Of a stretch of 64,000 bases of DNA, positions 45,879 through 55,418 are shown piece after piece. The translations under genes were made by a program, and so were the position numbers. How positions within the stretch are numbered: the first letter of the stretch is position 1; each line of letters opens with the position of its first letter. Source of the stretch: Ruegeria arenilitoris. Its GTDB lineage: Bacteria; Pseudomonadota; Alphaproteobacteria; Rhodobacterales; Rhodobacteraceae. Location: assembly GCF_013035315.1 (NCBI RefSeq), contig NZ_WQHP01000007.1:1-64000 (forward strand). The letters are read 5' to 3'. The notes under the pieces were generated by a model. It saw only the letters and a program-made list of their open reading frames with translations. It made no database searches and was not told the DNA's origin.

Positions 45879-46235
45879 TCATTCGATCGTCCAGCGGACC
45901 GAAACGCCGATCCCTTCCTTGTGCGTGAACGTCACCTTGTCCTGATCAATCGTAACAACCTGACAGTCGCGAGGCATGGCAACCTCTTCGATGTTAATGT
46001 TCCTACAGTAGTAACGACCCTTCCACTCCCAAGTCCCGCTGATATCACCGGCCTTTGGACCTTGGCCCTCAACCTTCCCGTCTTTGAGGATTTTCACCCA
46101 GGTCTCACCCTGAACAAGCTTTTTGCCGACGACCAGGTCGATGAATTTTTGTTGGTCTTCTATCTCCTCCGCAACCACCGATGTTGCCGCCAGTCCAAGT
46201 ACCAACGCCGCTAATGTGAGTTGAAATGACTTCAT
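45879..46235 (-). CDS. Small secreted protein of unknown function
   Basis: A 118-residue exported protein: signal peptide MKSFQLTLAALVLGLAATSVVA (cleavage near 22), then a compact domain with VKILKDGKVEGQGPKAGDISGTWEWKGRYYCRNI, and two Cys in the mature part that could pair. The TWEWKGRYYC run resembles the lipocalin-like small domains of rhodobacterial dihydrodipicolinate reductase-annotated proteins, but I cannot assign a role. ATG 46235 is preferred over 46265 because the signal peptide starts there. Confidence 0.65.
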   Translation of the reverse strand: MKSFQLTLAALVLGLAATSVVAEEIEDQQKFIDLVVGKKLVQGETWVKILKDGKVEGQGPKAGDISGTWEWKGRYYCRNINIEEVAMPRDCQVVTIDQDKVTFTHKEGIGVSVRWTIE

Positions 46236-46407
46236 CGAACCAAATCCTTCGCTGACAACGCTCAAAGTCCAGCAATTTTACTCGATATTGCGGACTCGGG
46301 CCAATTTTCTGGTCAATCGACCTTGGCCGGATACACTTCGGTGTTCTGGCTCTTTTCGTCCCAGCCAACTCGTGCAGAGTACCGCTGTAAATGAAACAGG
46401 AGGCGAT

Positions 46408-46755
46408 ATGCCCAAAACACGGGTTCTGGTGGAGTTCGGGATGGGCACATCCCTCAGGCGCGAGGATTATACCGAAGCCGCCTTGCGCGCGATCAAAGAT
46501 GCGCTGTGGCACAACTCGGTCAACATGGCCGAACTGTTCGGGTTTCCAAAAGAAGCGATGATCATTGATGCCGAGGTCGGTGTGCAGCATCCCGGCAAGG
46601 TGGACACCGAGGCGTTGAAGGCGATTTTTCCCTACGGCCAGCCGAACATCACCGTCACACAGGGCGGTCTGGATATCGAAAAGCCGCATACTGAAGGTCG
46701 CACGGTCATTGCCAATGCAGCCGTCATCGTCTCATTCGACATGGAGCCCGCTTAA
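46408..46755 (+). CDS. Lin0512 family protein, first copy
   Basis: A 115-residue protein of the lin0512 family (small conserved proteins with an FGMGTSLRREDYTEAALRAIKDAL start). The ILxEMGxGxDLxxxDYTxAAxRAxxDALxH pattern is shared with the next gene. The role is unknown; the pair may form heteromers. ATG 46408 follows ACAGGAGG; the longer frame from 46288 is not used. Stop overlaps the next start by one base. Confidence 0.85.
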   Translation: MPKTRVLVEFGMGTSLRREDYTEAALRAIKDALWHNSVNMAELFGFPKEAMIIDAEVGVQHPGKVDTEALKAIFPYGQPNITVTQGGLDIEKPHTEGRTVIANAAVIVSFDMEPA

Positions 46756-47117
46756 TGACCAAAAAACGCATCATTCTGGAAATGGGCACCGGCAACGACC
46801 TGTATGGTCAGGACTACACCAAAGCCGCGTGCCGCGCGGTGCAGGACGCGCTGCATCATTCCTCGATCACGCTGTTTTCCAAGCTAGGGATCGACCACAC
46901 TGAGATGCGGGTTCAGGTGACGATTGCGGTGCAAAACCCCGATGCGGTTGATTGCGATCAGGTCGCTGCCGATCTGCCACGAGGCCGGGCCGAGGTTCGC
47001 GCCGTCAAAGGCGGGCTGGATGTTGTGGATGACGCTGCGGGGACACGCCATGTCATCGCCACCGCCGCGATTGAGGCGTTTCTGCCCGACCAGGTTGGCA
47101 ACTACGTGCAAAGCTGA
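46755..47117 (+). CDS. Lin0512 family protein, second copy
   Basis: A 120-residue paralogue of the preceding gene: ILEMGTGNDLYGQDYTKAACRAVQDALHHSS lines up with its neighbour's N-terminus, and GRAEVRAVKGGLDVVDD with NITVTQGGLDIEK. A tandem duplication kept as two coupled genes suggests a two-subunit complex. No catalytic residues can be named. TAATG coupling with the first copy. Confidence 0.85.
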   Translation: MTKKRIILEMGTGNDLYGQDYTKAACRAVQDALHHSSITLFSKLGIDHTEMRVQVTIAVQNPDAVDCDQVAADLPRGRAEVRAVKGGLDVVDDAAGTRHVIATAAIEAFLPDQVGNYVQS

Positions 47118-47119
47118 CA

Positions 47120-47150
47120 AAGAAAAAGCCGCTCGGGTGTCCGGGCGGCT
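47120..47150. terminator. Hairpin between lin0512 pair and DUF1127 gene
   Basis: AGCCGC (47127-47132) pairs with GCGGCT (47145-47150), with CGG/CCG inside. The A-rich flank gives TTTTTCTTT on the minus strand, so it terminates the leftward DUF1127 gene and probably also stops the rightward transcript. Confidence 0.75.
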
Positions 47151-47178
47151 GTTCCAAAATCTGGTTCTGAGTGCGGGA

Positions 47179-47373
47179 TCAGATCTTTGCGATATCCGCG
47201 CGCACCAGACCTACGTCTTCCAACTGGGCGTCGGTCAGTGCCGACAGAAGCTTGCGCGTTACGCGGCGCTCGTTCCACTCGACTGTCGAGCGATAGAAGC
47301 CTTTGATCGCGTCCGCTACGTGCAGGATGGTAGCTGCTCCGAGCGGCGCATGGATGTTTGCTGTGGTTGCCAT
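47179..47373 (-). CDS. DUF1127 domain small protein
   Basis: A 64-residue protein with a C-terminal DUF1127 motif: WNERRVTRKLLSALTDAQLEDVGLVRADI, the YjiS-like arginine-rich helix pair. Such proteins are widespread in Alphaproteobacteria. In Agrobacterium and Rhodobacter, members have been linked to RNA turnover and phosphate or stress responses. ATG 47373; the longer frame to 47541 is not supported. Own terminator. Confidence 0.85.
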   Translation of the reverse strand: MATTANIHAPLGAATILHVADAIKGFYRSTVEWNERRVTRKLLSALTDAQLEDVGLVRADIAKI

Positions 47374-47570
47374 GTGTCCGGTCCTAATTTGTGAAACAGC
47401 CGACCCGTTGTCGGTTGTAAGCCTCATGTAGTCCCACGCTGTCGGACTCACAATTGCTGGTCTGGTAACCCCGAATTGCATTCTGTGCATATCTTTTAGG
47501 CAGTTTTGCAACGGGTTGCGCCGATCCCGCGCCCGGCCCATATATAGCCCCTGAGAACACGGAGGCTTTC

Positions 47571-48122
47571 ATGGCGGACAGCGATTTTCCCGGATGGCAC
47601 GGGACCACGATCATTGGTGTCAAAAAGGGCGGTCAGGTCGTCATTGCCGGTGACGGGCAGGTCAGCCTTGGCCAGACCGTGATCAAGGGGACCGCACGCA
47701 AGGTACGCCGCTTGTCACCCGGCGGGTTCGAAGTTGTCGCGGGATTCGCCGGATCGACCGCGGATGCCTTTACGCTGCTGGAACGGTTGGAAGCCAAGCT
47801 TGAGGCAACGCCCGGCCAACTGGCCCGCGCCTCGGTCGAGCTGGCCAAGGACTGGCGGACTGACAAGTACCTGCAAAAGCTCGAAGCGATGCTGATCGTC
47901 ACCGACGGAACCGACCTGCTGGTCATTACCGGGGCAGGGGACGTGCTGGAGCCTGAACACAACGTCGCCGCCATCGGATCGGGTGGCAACTTCGCGCTCG
48001 CCGCGGCGCGCGCGATGATGGACAGCGACAAAACGGCCGAACAGGTCGCGCGTGAGGCCATGGCGATTGCCGCCGACATCTGCGTTTATACCAACGGCAA
48101 TCTAACGGTTGAGACGATCTAG
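47571..48122 (+). CDS. hslV: ATP-dependent protease peptidase subunit HslV
   Basis: A 183-residue proteasome-like peptidase. The processed N-terminal nucleophile Thr lies in [14 protein letters not shown] (Thr at about 12-13), an N-terminal extension seen in other alphaproteobacteria. [22 protein letters not shown] and [16 protein letters not shown] follow. It forms the HslVU protease with HslU, here encoded about 2 kb downstream rather than next to it. A CATATATAG element about 30 bases upstream could be a -10 of heat-shock type. Its stop overlaps that of the MFS gene by four bases. Confidence 0.95.
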   Translation: MADSDFPGWHGTTIIGVKKGGQVVIAGDGQVSLGQTVIKGTARKVRRLSPGGFEVVAGFAGSTADAFTLLERLEAKLEATPGQLARASVELAKDWRTDKYLQKLEAMLIVTDGTDLLVITGAGDVLEPEHNVAAIGSGGNFALAAARAMMDSDKTAEQVAREAMAIAADICVYTNGNLTVETI

Positions 48123-49360
48123 GCCAGCAACGCCGAGATCTCTTTGCCTTTCCAGCGACGATACATGCCGACCAGTCCCAGCAGGGCGGTCGCAATGACG
48201 ATGTAGTAGGGCACTCGGATGTCGATGCTCATCAATCCGCCGCCGATCAGGGACATCACACCGCCTGCAAGGCAGAAGACGGCTGTCGTGACCCCCATGA
48301 CCCAACCTTGGTCCGCCTCGCTGACGCTGGAAGAAAAAAGGCCCAGCAGGGTTGGGTAAGACACACCGAAGAAGAAATAGAAAAAGAAGATCGGAACATA
48401 ACTGAGCACGGCGCTTGGGCTGAAGACAAACGCAAAACCGCAGATCACCATTACAACCAAAGATGTCTGGATGATCTTGTGCTTGCTGAACCTCTCTTGC
48501 GCCGGTTTCACTAGGAACGTGCTGGAAAACGCCAGTGCGAAGCCGATCACCACCATTGCCATGCTGCCACCGATCACACCGTATCCCCAAGCACTGGTCA
48601 GGTAATTGTCTACGAAGACATAGAACGTGACGTTCGCAACCATGAACAGCGCATAGACCGGCAGAATCTTCAGAACCATCGGGTGATCACGCACCGCGAT
48701 CAGGCTGTCGGTGATGTCGCGGGGGCGGAAGACGAATGCCGCCCGTTCGGTGCGGGTATCTTTGAAGAAGAACGTCACCAGGAAAATCGCGATCAGCACT
48801 AAAACAAAAGCGCCGTAGAACGGCATCTTCAACGTCGCGTAACTGCCCAGAATGGCGGCATCAGACAGAACGGCTCCGATAATCGGGCCGCCGACCAGAC
48901 CAAAGCTGACCCCGGTTATGATATAGCCCATGTTGCGGTCTCGATCGGCAGCATCCGTGCTGCCGTCGATCATCGCCGCCTGTGCGATGGGTTGGTTGCC
49001 GGCGGTGAATCCGGTGATGGACCGGCCCAGGATCAGCAGCACCAAACTGTTGAGATACAGCGCAGCGATCGTGATGGCGTACCCGGCCAGCGCCCCGCCC
49101 AGACAGACCAACAAGGCATTCTTGCGCCCGATCGAGTCCGAAACCTTCGAGACGTAGACCACCCCAAGAAACCAGGACAGAAAGAAACATCCAATCACGA
49201 GGCCATAGTAGAAATGGCGTCGCCCCATCGGGGTGTTCTCTGGCAGAAACCCGGATTTCGTTTCCATGATGAGCGAGTTGATGATGGGAAAGACCAGACC
49301 TTGCCCGATCAAGTCTACAAACACCACGAACAGCAGTGTGATCTTGGCAATCTTGGTCAT
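48119..49360 (-). CDS. MFS transporter (tetracycline/multidrug-efflux type)
   Basis: A 413-residue, 12-helix major facilitator. After helix 2 the [17 protein letters not shown] loop is the MFS motif A; a later motif C-like segment [18 protein letters not shown] (helix 5) suggests an antiporter. The substrate is unknown; TetA-like efflux family. ATG 49360 preferred to GTG 49369. It faces hslV and sits between hslV and hslU on the opposite strand, an insertion relative to the usual hslVU operon. Confidence 0.8.
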   Translation of the reverse strand: MTKIAKITLLFVVFVDLIGQGLVFPIINSLIMETKSGFLPENTPMGRRHFYYGLVIGCFFLSWFLGVVYVSKVSDSIGRKNALLVCLGGALAGYAITIAALYLNSLVLLILGRSITGFTAGNQPIAQAAMIDGSTDAADRDRNMGYIITGVSFGLVGGPIIGAVLSDAAILGSYATLKMPFYGAFVLVLIAIFLVTFFFKDTRTERAAFVFRPRDITDSLIAVRDHPMVLKILPVYALFMVANVTFYVFVDNYLTSAWGYGVIGGSMAMVVIGFALAFSSTFLVKPAQERFSKHKIIQTSLVVMVICGFAFVFSPSAVLSYVPIFFFYFFFGVSYPTLLGLFSSSVSEADQGWVMGVTTAVFCLAGGVMSLIGGGLMSIDIRVPYYIVIATALLGLVGMYRRWKGKEISALLA

Positions 49361-49418
49361 GACACGCACCCCGGAACTTGTTCCTGCAGGTGAGTGTAGC
49401 AGATAGGCGCTTTGCCAC

Positions 49419-49465
49419 CTAACGCCTTGTCAGAGGCCGGAATTTTCCCGGCCTCTGGGCGTTAG
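49419..49465. terminator. Large hairpin upstream of the MFS gene, downstream of DM13 gene
   Basis: Nested arms: CTAACGCC/GGCGTTAG (8 bases) enclose CAGAGGCCGG/CCGGCCTCTG (10 bases), with a 4-base bulge and a 7-base loop. It lies 12 bases after the DM13 gene's stop, so it probably terminates that transcript. Confidence 0.7.
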
Positions 49466-49476
49466 TCGTTGTTGGG

Positions 49477-49878
49477 TTACGAAAGCGCCGCAACACCCAG
49501 CGGTACGCCGGCAACTTCGCACCAGATGTAAACTTCGTTATAGCCCGAAATATCCATTGTCGGCGGAACAGCGTATTTCTGTTTGCCCTTCAGGTTCAGC
49601 AACGCGCCCAGTTTCGAGTTCGGGTCATAGGTGCCGTCCTTACCAAAAGCCACGCGTGGATCTGGGCCATTGTCCAACGAGAAGTCTTCGCCCAGCTCTA
49701 CGATAAAGCGATCGCGATCTTTGACCACTTTGACCGATCCAGTGGTGATGTGTTTCGAACGGCCCTCGAAAGTGCCCTTTTTCTTTGCACCTCCGGCGAC
49801 AGCACCGCTGGCACTGGCAAGCGTCAGGGCGGCACCGGTTGCAGCGGCATTCAAAAAGAGCGAACGACGAGTCATCAT
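49477..49878 (-). CDS. Tat-exported DM13-domain protein
   Basis: A 133-residue protein with a twin-arginine-type start MMTRRSLFLNAAATGAALTLA and a DM13 domain (about 35-133): GRSKHITTGSVKVV, FIVELGEDFSLDNGPDPRVAF, PPTMDISGYNEVYIWCEVAGVPLGVAALS. The DM13 domain is a cytochrome-like or redox-linked module; its Cys in YIWC is conserved. Exported folded, hence possibly cofactor-bearing. ATG 49878 has GGAG at the right distance; the 49893 start is less likely. Confidence 0.8.
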   Translation of the reverse strand: MMTRRSLFLNAAATGAALTLASASGAVAGGAKKKGTFEGRSKHITTGSVKVVKDRDRFIVELGEDFSLDNGPDPRVAFGKDGTYDPNSKLGALLNLKGKQKYAVPPTMDISGYNEVYIWCEVAGVPLGVAALS

Positions 49879-50075
49879 GATGTGGGTCTCCATTTCAAAA
49901 CGCAGGCGAACTTGCCCGTCGCCCGCGACTATGCGCAGCCGACATCCATCTGGCGATTCACATCACCACGAATTTCCGTGTGCATCCCGTGTGTTGGCGT
50001 GAGATTTTCGTGATCAGCTTGTGTTTTCGTGGCGTATGATTAGGTTCCGGTGCGAAACAATTGGATAGAAAACTC

Positions 50076-51383
50076 ATGACAGACCTGACCCCGCGCGAGA
50101 TCGTCTCGGAACTGGACCGTTTCATCATCGGGCAAAAGGATGCCAAACGGGCCGTGGCGGTCGCGTTGCGCAATCGCTGGCGGCGCAAGCAGCTGGCCGA
50201 TGATATCCGGGACGAGGTCTATCCGAAAAACATCCTCATGATCGGCCCCACCGGCGTTGGTAAAACCGAGATCAGCCGCCGTCTGGCCAAGTTGGCCCGC
50301 GCACCATTTATCAAGGTTGAGGCAACCAAGTTCACCGAGGTCGGCTATGTAGGTCGGGACGTGGAACAGATCGTGCGCGATCTGGCGGATGCCGCGATCA
50401 TCCAAACCCGCGAGTACATGCGCGAAGACGTCAAAGCCCGCGCCTATCAGGCCGCCGAAGATCGTGTGATCGAAGCCATTGCCGGGACGGATGCTCGCGA
50501 GGCCACGCGCGAGATGTTCCGCAAGAAACTGAAAGCAGGTGAGCTGGACGATACCGAGATCGAGCTGGAGCTGTCCGACACCTCGAGCCCGATGCCGATG
50601 TTCGACATTCCGGGTCAGCCTGGCAGCCAGATGGGCATGATGAACCTGGGCGATATCTTTGGCAAAGCCTTCGGTGGCCGGACCGTGAAACGCAAGATGA
50701 CCGTTGCCGAAAGCTATGACGCACTGATCGGCGAAGAGGCTGACAAGCTGCTAGACGATGAAACCGTCAATCGCGCAGCGCTGGAATCAGTCGAACAGAA
50801 CGGCATCGTATTCCTGGATGAGATCGACAAGGTCTGCGCCCGCACGGACGCGCGCGGCGGCGATGTCAGCCGCGAAGGGGTCCAGCGCGATCTGCTGCCC
50901 CTGATCGAAGGCACAACTGTCAGCACAAAGCATGGACCGGTCAAAACTGACCATATCCTGTTCATTGCCAGCGGCGCGTTCCACATCGCAAAACCCTCGG
51001 ACCTTTTGCCTGAACTTCAGGGCCGCCTGCCAATCCGGGTAGAACTGCGCGCGCTGACCGAAGAAGACTTTGTGCGCATCCTGACCGAAACCGACAATGC
51101 CCTGACCCGACAGTACACTGCGCTGATGGGCACCGAAGAAGTCACCGTCAGCTTCACCGATGACGGCATCGCCGCCTTGGCGCGCATTGCGGCAGATGTG
51201 AACCAGAGCGTCGAGAACATTGGCGCGCGGCGTCTGTACACGGTGATGGAGCGGGTGTTTGAAGACCTGTCTTTTGCAGCACCCGACAAGGCCGGCACCG
51301 CAATTACAGTCGACGCTCAGTTCGTGAACGACAATTTGGGCGAATTGACCAAGTCCACGGACCTCAGCCGTTACGTTTTGTAA
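50076..51383 (+). CDS. hslU: ATP-dependent protease ATPase subunit HslU
   Basis: A 435-residue AAA+ unfoldase. N-terminal [34 protein letters not shown], Walker [19 protein letters not shown] (about 57-74), [16 protein letters not shown], Walker [11 protein letters not shown], a [11 protein letters not shown] sensor region and the C-terminal SRYVL used to dock into HslV. It unfolds substrates and feeds HslV. ATG 50076; the extra five codons to 50061 are not conserved. It is separated from hslV by two reverse genes. Confidence 0.97.
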   Translation: MTDLTPREIVSELDRFIIGQKDAKRAVAVALRNRWRRKQLADDIRDEVYPKNILMIGPTGVGKTEISRRLAKLARAPFIKVEATKFTEVGYVGRDVEQIVRDLADAAIIQTREYMREDVKARAYQAAEDRVIEAIAGTDAREATREMFRKKLKAGELDDTEIELELSDTSSPMPMFDIPGQPGSQMGMMNLGDIFGKAFGGRTVKRKMTVAESYDALIGEEADKLLDDETVNRAALESVEQNGIVFLDEIDKVCARTDARGGDVSREGVQRDLLPLIEGTTVSTKHGPVKTDHILFIASGAFHIAKPSDLLPELQGRLPIRVELRALTEEDFVRILTETDNALTRQYTALMGTEEVTVSFTDDGIAALARIAADVNQSVENIGARRLYTVMERVFEDLSFAAPDKAGTAITVDAQFVNDNLGELTKSTDLSRYVL

Positions 51384-51482
51384 CGCCACAAGCCGGATTT
51401 CACCGCTTAAATCACGCCCATCTGCTGGACGTGTCGCCAGAATGCGATAGCGTATGCACGACTCACCCCCAAGGGCTGACCC

Positions 51483-52583
51483 GTGCTGCGCTATTTCATA
51501 ATTCTTTTCGTATCCATTTCGCTGAACGCCTGCGTCGACCGGACTGTGTCCGAGGTCGTGCCATCGGCCGCGACGATTGGTACGCCTGAGACCATCTTTG
51601 TCAGCACCAGCCGGGCGCGCGAGGCGAACGGATATTATGGTTTTCGACGGGGCGAGACGATCAAGTTTCTGGACACCACAGTCTCGATCCCACCCAACCA
51701 TACGCCCGGAACGCTCAAATTTTCCTACGCAAACCCAAATCCGCAAAAAGAATTCGTTCTGGCAAACGTCACCGAGCTGAGTGGGCCAAGCGGACTGCGC
51801 GAGCATCTGCGCGGCGAGGACGACGTTACGATCTTTGTACATGGCTACAACTCGACCCAAACCGAAACGATCTTTCGCGCGGCCCAATTGACCCATGACA
51901 TTGGTTTGCCGGGATCGACGCTGGTCTATTCCTGGCCCAGTCGCGCGACGGGTTACGGATACGCCTACGATCTGGACAGCATGTTGTTCGCCCGTGATGG
52001 CCTCGAACAAACCATTCGCGAATTGAAGTCCTTGGGTGTCAAACGCGTTACACTCGTCGCGCATTCCATGGGTGGCGCTTTGTCGATGGAAATGATGCGG
52101 CAAGCTGAATTGCAGGAGCCCGGTTGGGCAAATCGAAACATCGAAGGCGTCGTATTGATTTCACCTGATCTGGATCTTGATCTGTTTCGATCTCAGATGA
52201 AACGTATCGACAACCCGCCCGATCCATTCATCGTAATGGTCTCGCAAAAGGACAAAATCCTGAACATCTCGGGCCGCCTGCGCGGCACGGATGAGGGTCA
52301 GAGATTGGGAAACATCAGCTCAGTTGCGTCGCTCGAAGAATTCCCGATCAGTATCGTCGATACAACTGCGTTCAACCGCGATGCCCAATCCTCGCATTTC
52401 GTCGCTGCAACCTCTCCGGCACTGTTGTCGATCATCAGCTCGTTGCGCCTTGTCAACAACACGTTTGGGCGTGAAGATCGACCTGTTATTGATATTCTAG
52501 TCCCACCCAGCGAGCGGAATGCGGATGGTGCCACGGAAATTGTTCTGACTGAAACAGGACAGGCGCAGGTCACCACCCCGTGA
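51483..52583 (+). CDS. Lipoprotein alpha/beta hydrolase (DUF900 family)
   Basis: A 366-residue secreted hydrolase. GTG 51483 opens a lipoprotein signal LRYFIILFVSISLNAC, with the lipobox Cys at about 17. The alpha/beta-hydrolase fold has FVHGYNSTQ (oxyanion loop, about 118-126) and nucleophile elbow VAHSMGGALSMEMM (Ser at about 195), with a His near SSHFVAATSP (about 303). DUF900 proteins are esterase-like of unknown substrate. Its stop overlaps the GTG of the MFS gene (GTGA). Confidence 0.82.
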   Translation: MLRYFIILFVSISLNACVDRTVSEVVPSAATIGTPETIFVSTSRAREANGYYGFRRGETIKFLDTTVSIPPNHTPGTLKFSYANPNPQKEFVLANVTELSGPSGLREHLRGEDDVTIFVHGYNSTQTETIFRAAQLTHDIGLPGSTLVYSWPSRATGYGYAYDLDSMLFARDGLEQTIRELKSLGVKRVTLVAHSMGGALSMEMMRQAELQEPGWANRNIEGVVLISPDLDLDLFRSQMKRIDNPPDPFIVMVSQKDKILNISGRLRGTDEGQRLGNISSVASLEEFPISIVDTTAFNRDAQSSHFVAATSPALLSIISSLRLVNNTFGREDRPVIDILVPPSERNADGATEIVLTETGQAQVTTP

Positions 52584-53800
52584 CGCAGTTCAGACTGCGG
52601 CAATACCTGCGGGACAATGCGACCTGGCTGGGCGCGGGCGTTCTTTTGACCTTTTTGTCCAGCTTTGGGCAGACCTTCTTTATCTCGGTCTTTGCCGGAA
52701 ACATCCGGGCAGATTTTTGCCTAAGCCACGGAGCGTGGGGAGGACTGTATTCGCTGGGCACGACTGTGTCCGCAGTGGTAATGATCTGGGCCGGAGGATT
52801 GACGGATATCTTTCGTGTCCGCGTTCTGGGTCCAGCGGTTCTGGCCGGTCTGGCCGTGGCAGCGCTGGCAATGGCGGTAAACAGCTGGCTGATCCTGTTG
52901 CCTCTGGTGGTGTTTCTGCTGCGCTTGTTCGGGCAGGGAATGAGCACCCATTTGGCACAGGTCGCGATGGCGCGCTGGTTCACTGTTTCACGCGGCAAGG
53001 CCTTGTCGATCGCTTCGGTCGGCTATGCAATCGGTGAAGCGCTGTTGCCGCTGGCTTTTGTCGCCGCCATGACGGTTCTAGATTGGCGCTGGCTGTGGGT
53101 GATCTCTGCGGCGATCGTCCTAATGGGTATCCCGGTTCTTACGCGTCTCTTGCGGCAAGAAAGAACCCCACAAAGCCTGGCCGCAGAATACGCGGCAACC
53201 GGGATGATGGGGCGGCACTGGACGCGGAAAGAGACGCTGTTTCACCCGCTTTTCTGGTTCATGGCACCGGCGGTGTTGGGCCCGTCCGCCTTTATCACCG
53301 CGTTTTTCTTTCATCAGGTTCATCTGGCCGAGGTGAAGGGTTGGCAGCATATCGATCTGGTCGCTCTGTTTCCGGTTTTTACGGGTGTTTCTTTGATCTC
53401 AATGTTCGCGGCCGGATGGGCGCTGGACAAATGGGGCACCGCCCGGCTGATGCCGTTTTACCAAATCCCCATCGCGATTGGCTTCGTGGTCGCGGGCACG
53501 ACAAGCTCAATTTTCGGGGCCATGATCGCGATGGGGTTTCTGGGCCTCACCGTCGGCGCCAATAACACCCTGCCCAGCGCGTTCTGGGCCGAGTTCTATG
53601 GCACACGGCACATCGGCGCGATCAAGGCAATGGCGACCGCGGTGATGGTGCTTGGGTCTGCCATCGGCCCCGGCCTGACCGGCGTTCTTTTGGACAGAGG
53701 AATCTCACTGGACGATCAATTCCTGTGGATCGGAGGGTTCTTTATCCTCGTATGCCTGTCAGTCAGGATTGGGATTTCACGCGCTGTGCGGACGTTCTAA
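52580..53800 (+). CDS. MFS transporter
   Basis: A 406-residue, 12-helix major facilitator (COG2223/NarK- or CynX-like look). Helix 2 is followed by GGLTDIFRVRVLGP (motif A variant), and LFGQGMSTHLAQVAMARWFTVSRGKALSIASVGYAIGEALLPL is a conserved helix 4-5 block seen in oxalate/formate and monocarboxylate-type MFS members. The substrate is unknown. GTG 52580 overlaps the hydrolase stop. Convergent with smr, whose stop it overlaps by four bases. Confidence 0.8.
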   Translation: MTQFRLRQYLRDNATWLGAGVLLTFLSSFGQTFFISVFAGNIRADFCLSHGAWGGLYSLGTTVSAVVMIWAGGLTDIFRVRVLGPAVLAGLAVAALAMAVNSWLILLPLVVFLLRLFGQGMSTHLAQVAMARWFTVSRGKALSIASVGYAIGEALLPLAFVAAMTVLDWRWLWVISAAIVLMGIPVLTRLLRQERTPQSLAAEYAATGMMGRHWTRKETLFHPLFWFMAPAVLGPSAFITAFFFHQVHLAEVKGWQHIDLVALFPVFTGVSLISMFAAGWALDKWGTARLMPFYQIPIAIGFVVAGTTSSIFGAMIAMGFLGLTVGANNTLPSAFWAEFYGTRHIGAIKAMATAVMVLGSAIGPGLTGVLLDRGISLDDQFLWIGGFFILVCLSVRIGISRAVRTF

Positions 53801-54384
53801 CGCGTGCGGCGCAGATAGACATAATAAGCCCCATCGCCGCCGTGGCTGATATGTGCAGGGGCGACCTGCAGCACGGCCTGAGCCAAAGGCGGTAAGGCCA
53901 GCCATTGTGGCACCTGATTGCGCAGAACACCGCGCGGTGTGGGGATGGGGCCGGGTTCATCCCGATCCTTGCCTTTGCCGGTGACAACAAGAACAAGCCG
54001 TTTGCCTGACGCCTGTGCCGTCAGTACGAACCGGATCAACGCCGGATGAGCCGTGTCCACACGCATCCCGTGAAGATCCAGCTTACCTTCGGGCTTGATT
54101 TTGCCGCGCTTCATGCGGCCAAACGCCTTGGTATCCATTTGCACCGGCCTCGCCCTCAGGCTTTCGCCGATAGAAGGCTTCAACGCGTTACGCGCTGGTT
54201 TGCCGGTCGCATTTTGCCCGACCTCGAAGGCTTCAAACCGGGGCTTTGGTGTTTTGGTCGGTTTCGGTTTGGGCAAGGTAACCGGATGAACCGATTGCGG
54301 CAGTTCGGGGTGCAAACGCTCCGCCTGTTTGGTGACCTTGCGCCAAAGCTCGACCTCTTCTGCCGTCAGTTTGCGCCGGGACAT
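53797..54384 (-). CDS. Smr-domain protein
   Basis: A 195-residue protein: a basic Pro/Lys-rich N-terminal half and a C-terminal Smr domain (about 105-195) with LDLHGMRVDTAHPALIRF, VLVVTGKGKDRDEPG and an ISHGGDGAYYVYLRR end. Smr domains of MutS2-like proteins nick or bind nucleic acids. This stand-alone form is common next to mltA in Alphaproteobacteria. ATGA overlap with the mltA stop. Confidence 0.9.
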   Translation of the reverse strand: MSRRKLTAEEVELWRKVTKQAERLHPELPQSVHPVTLPKPKPTKTPKPRFEAFEVGQNATGKPARNALKPSIGESLRARPVQMDTKAFGRMKRGKIKPEGKLDLHGMRVDTAHPALIRFVLTAQASGKRLVLVVTGKGKDRDEPGPIPTPRGVLRNQVPQWLALPPLAQAVLQVAPAHISHGGDGAYYVYLRRTR

Positions 54385-55418
54385 CAGAACTCATCCGGTA
54401 ACAGGGCATAGGCCCGCTGGATCGGCAGCAACAGGACCATACGCCCCGGATCCTTGAGACGCCCTGCGGCCTTTCCGGCCTCATCACCTGTGCCAAAGAA
54501 GATGTCCGCGCGTTGTGCACCTTTGATGGCAGCCCCGGTGTCTTGCGCAATCATCAAACGGCGTAGAGGAGACTTACCATCTTTCTCAACCCAAACCGGC
54601 GCGCCCAGCGGCGTATAGGTCGGATCGGCCGCGATGCTGCGCATGGTCGTGACGGATCGATTCATTGCGCCCAACGGCCCAAGTTCAGGTGCCACACGCG
54701 AAACTTCACGGAAGAAGACGTATGAGGGATTGTGAAACAGCAACTCAGCACCGGCCTCGGGGTTCTTGCGCACCCAAGCGCGGATCATCTGGGCACTGAC
54801 CTCATGTGCACCCAAGGCACCCTGTCGGATCAGCTCTGCACCGATGGAACGATAGGGATGCCCATTCGCCCCGCCGTAACCCACGCGCAGGGCACCACCA
54901 TCGGGCAAACGGACCCGGCCCGAGCCCTGGATTTGCAGAAAGAACAACTCGACTGGATCATCCACCCAGGCAATCTCAAGCCCGCGTCCCTGCATCGCGT
55001 CCCCGGTCAGGATTTCACGACGGCTGAGCCATTTGTCAGCGGCGCGTGCCTCGGGTGGCATTTTGTAGATCGGATATTTGAAGCGATCCGTCCGCGTTTT
55101 TGAGCCGTCCAATTCAGGTTCAAAATAGCCCGTGAACAGCGCGTCTTCCCCGTCTTCAACCAGAACCGGCCGGAAAAACAACTCAAAGAACGACCGCGCA
55201 GCATCCGCCTTATAGGTTTGGGCCACGCCACATAGCGCTTGCCAGTCCAGGTCATCCAGATCGCCGCAAGTGTTCAGAAAAACCGAAAGGGCCGCCCCAT
55301 GATCATCGGCAGCCCAGCCATCAAGGTCGTCAAACGACAGGATGGATCGCGTAGGTTCAGCGCTGGCGGCAGTGGTCATCGCCGCCGCCAGTATAAGCGA
55401 CCGGAGCGCGCCAATCAT
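54384..55418 (-). CDS. mltA: Membrane-bound lytic murein transglycosylase A
   Basis: A 344-residue lytic transglycosylase. Signal peptide MIGALRSLILAAAMTTAASA. MltA domain with FFELFFRPVLVEDGEDALFTGYFEPELDG, PYRSIGAELI and the C-terminal 3D domain with catalytic Asp residues in MIAQDTGAAIKGAQRADIFFGTGDEAG. It cleaves glycan strands to 1,6-anhydromuropeptides. The N-terminus lacks a lipobox, so it is likely periplasmic rather than lipid-anchored. Operon with the Tim44-like gene and smr, the standard order. Confidence 0.93.
   Translation of the reverse strand: MIGALRSLILAAAMTTAASAEPTRSILSFDDLDGWAADDHGAALSVFLNTCGDLDDLDWQALCGVAQTYKADAARSFFELFFRPVLVEDGEDALFTGYFEPELDGSKTRTDRFKYPIYKMPPEARAADKWLSRREILTGDAMQGRGLEIAWVDDPVELFFLQIQGSGRVRLPDGGALRVGYGGANGHPYRSIGAELIRQGALGAHEVSAQMIRAWVRKNPEAGAELLFHNPSYVFFREVSRVAPELGPLGAMNRSVTTMRSIAADPTYTPLGAPVWVEKDGKSPLRRLMIAQDTGAAIKGAQRADIFFGTGDEAGKAAGRLKDPGRMVLLLPIQRAYALLPDEF

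Noticed and set aside
50787..52103. 438-codon open frame antisense to hslU and the DUF900 gene
   Set aside because: It covers the complement of two well-supported genes and shows no domain; it is a shadow caused by codon bias.
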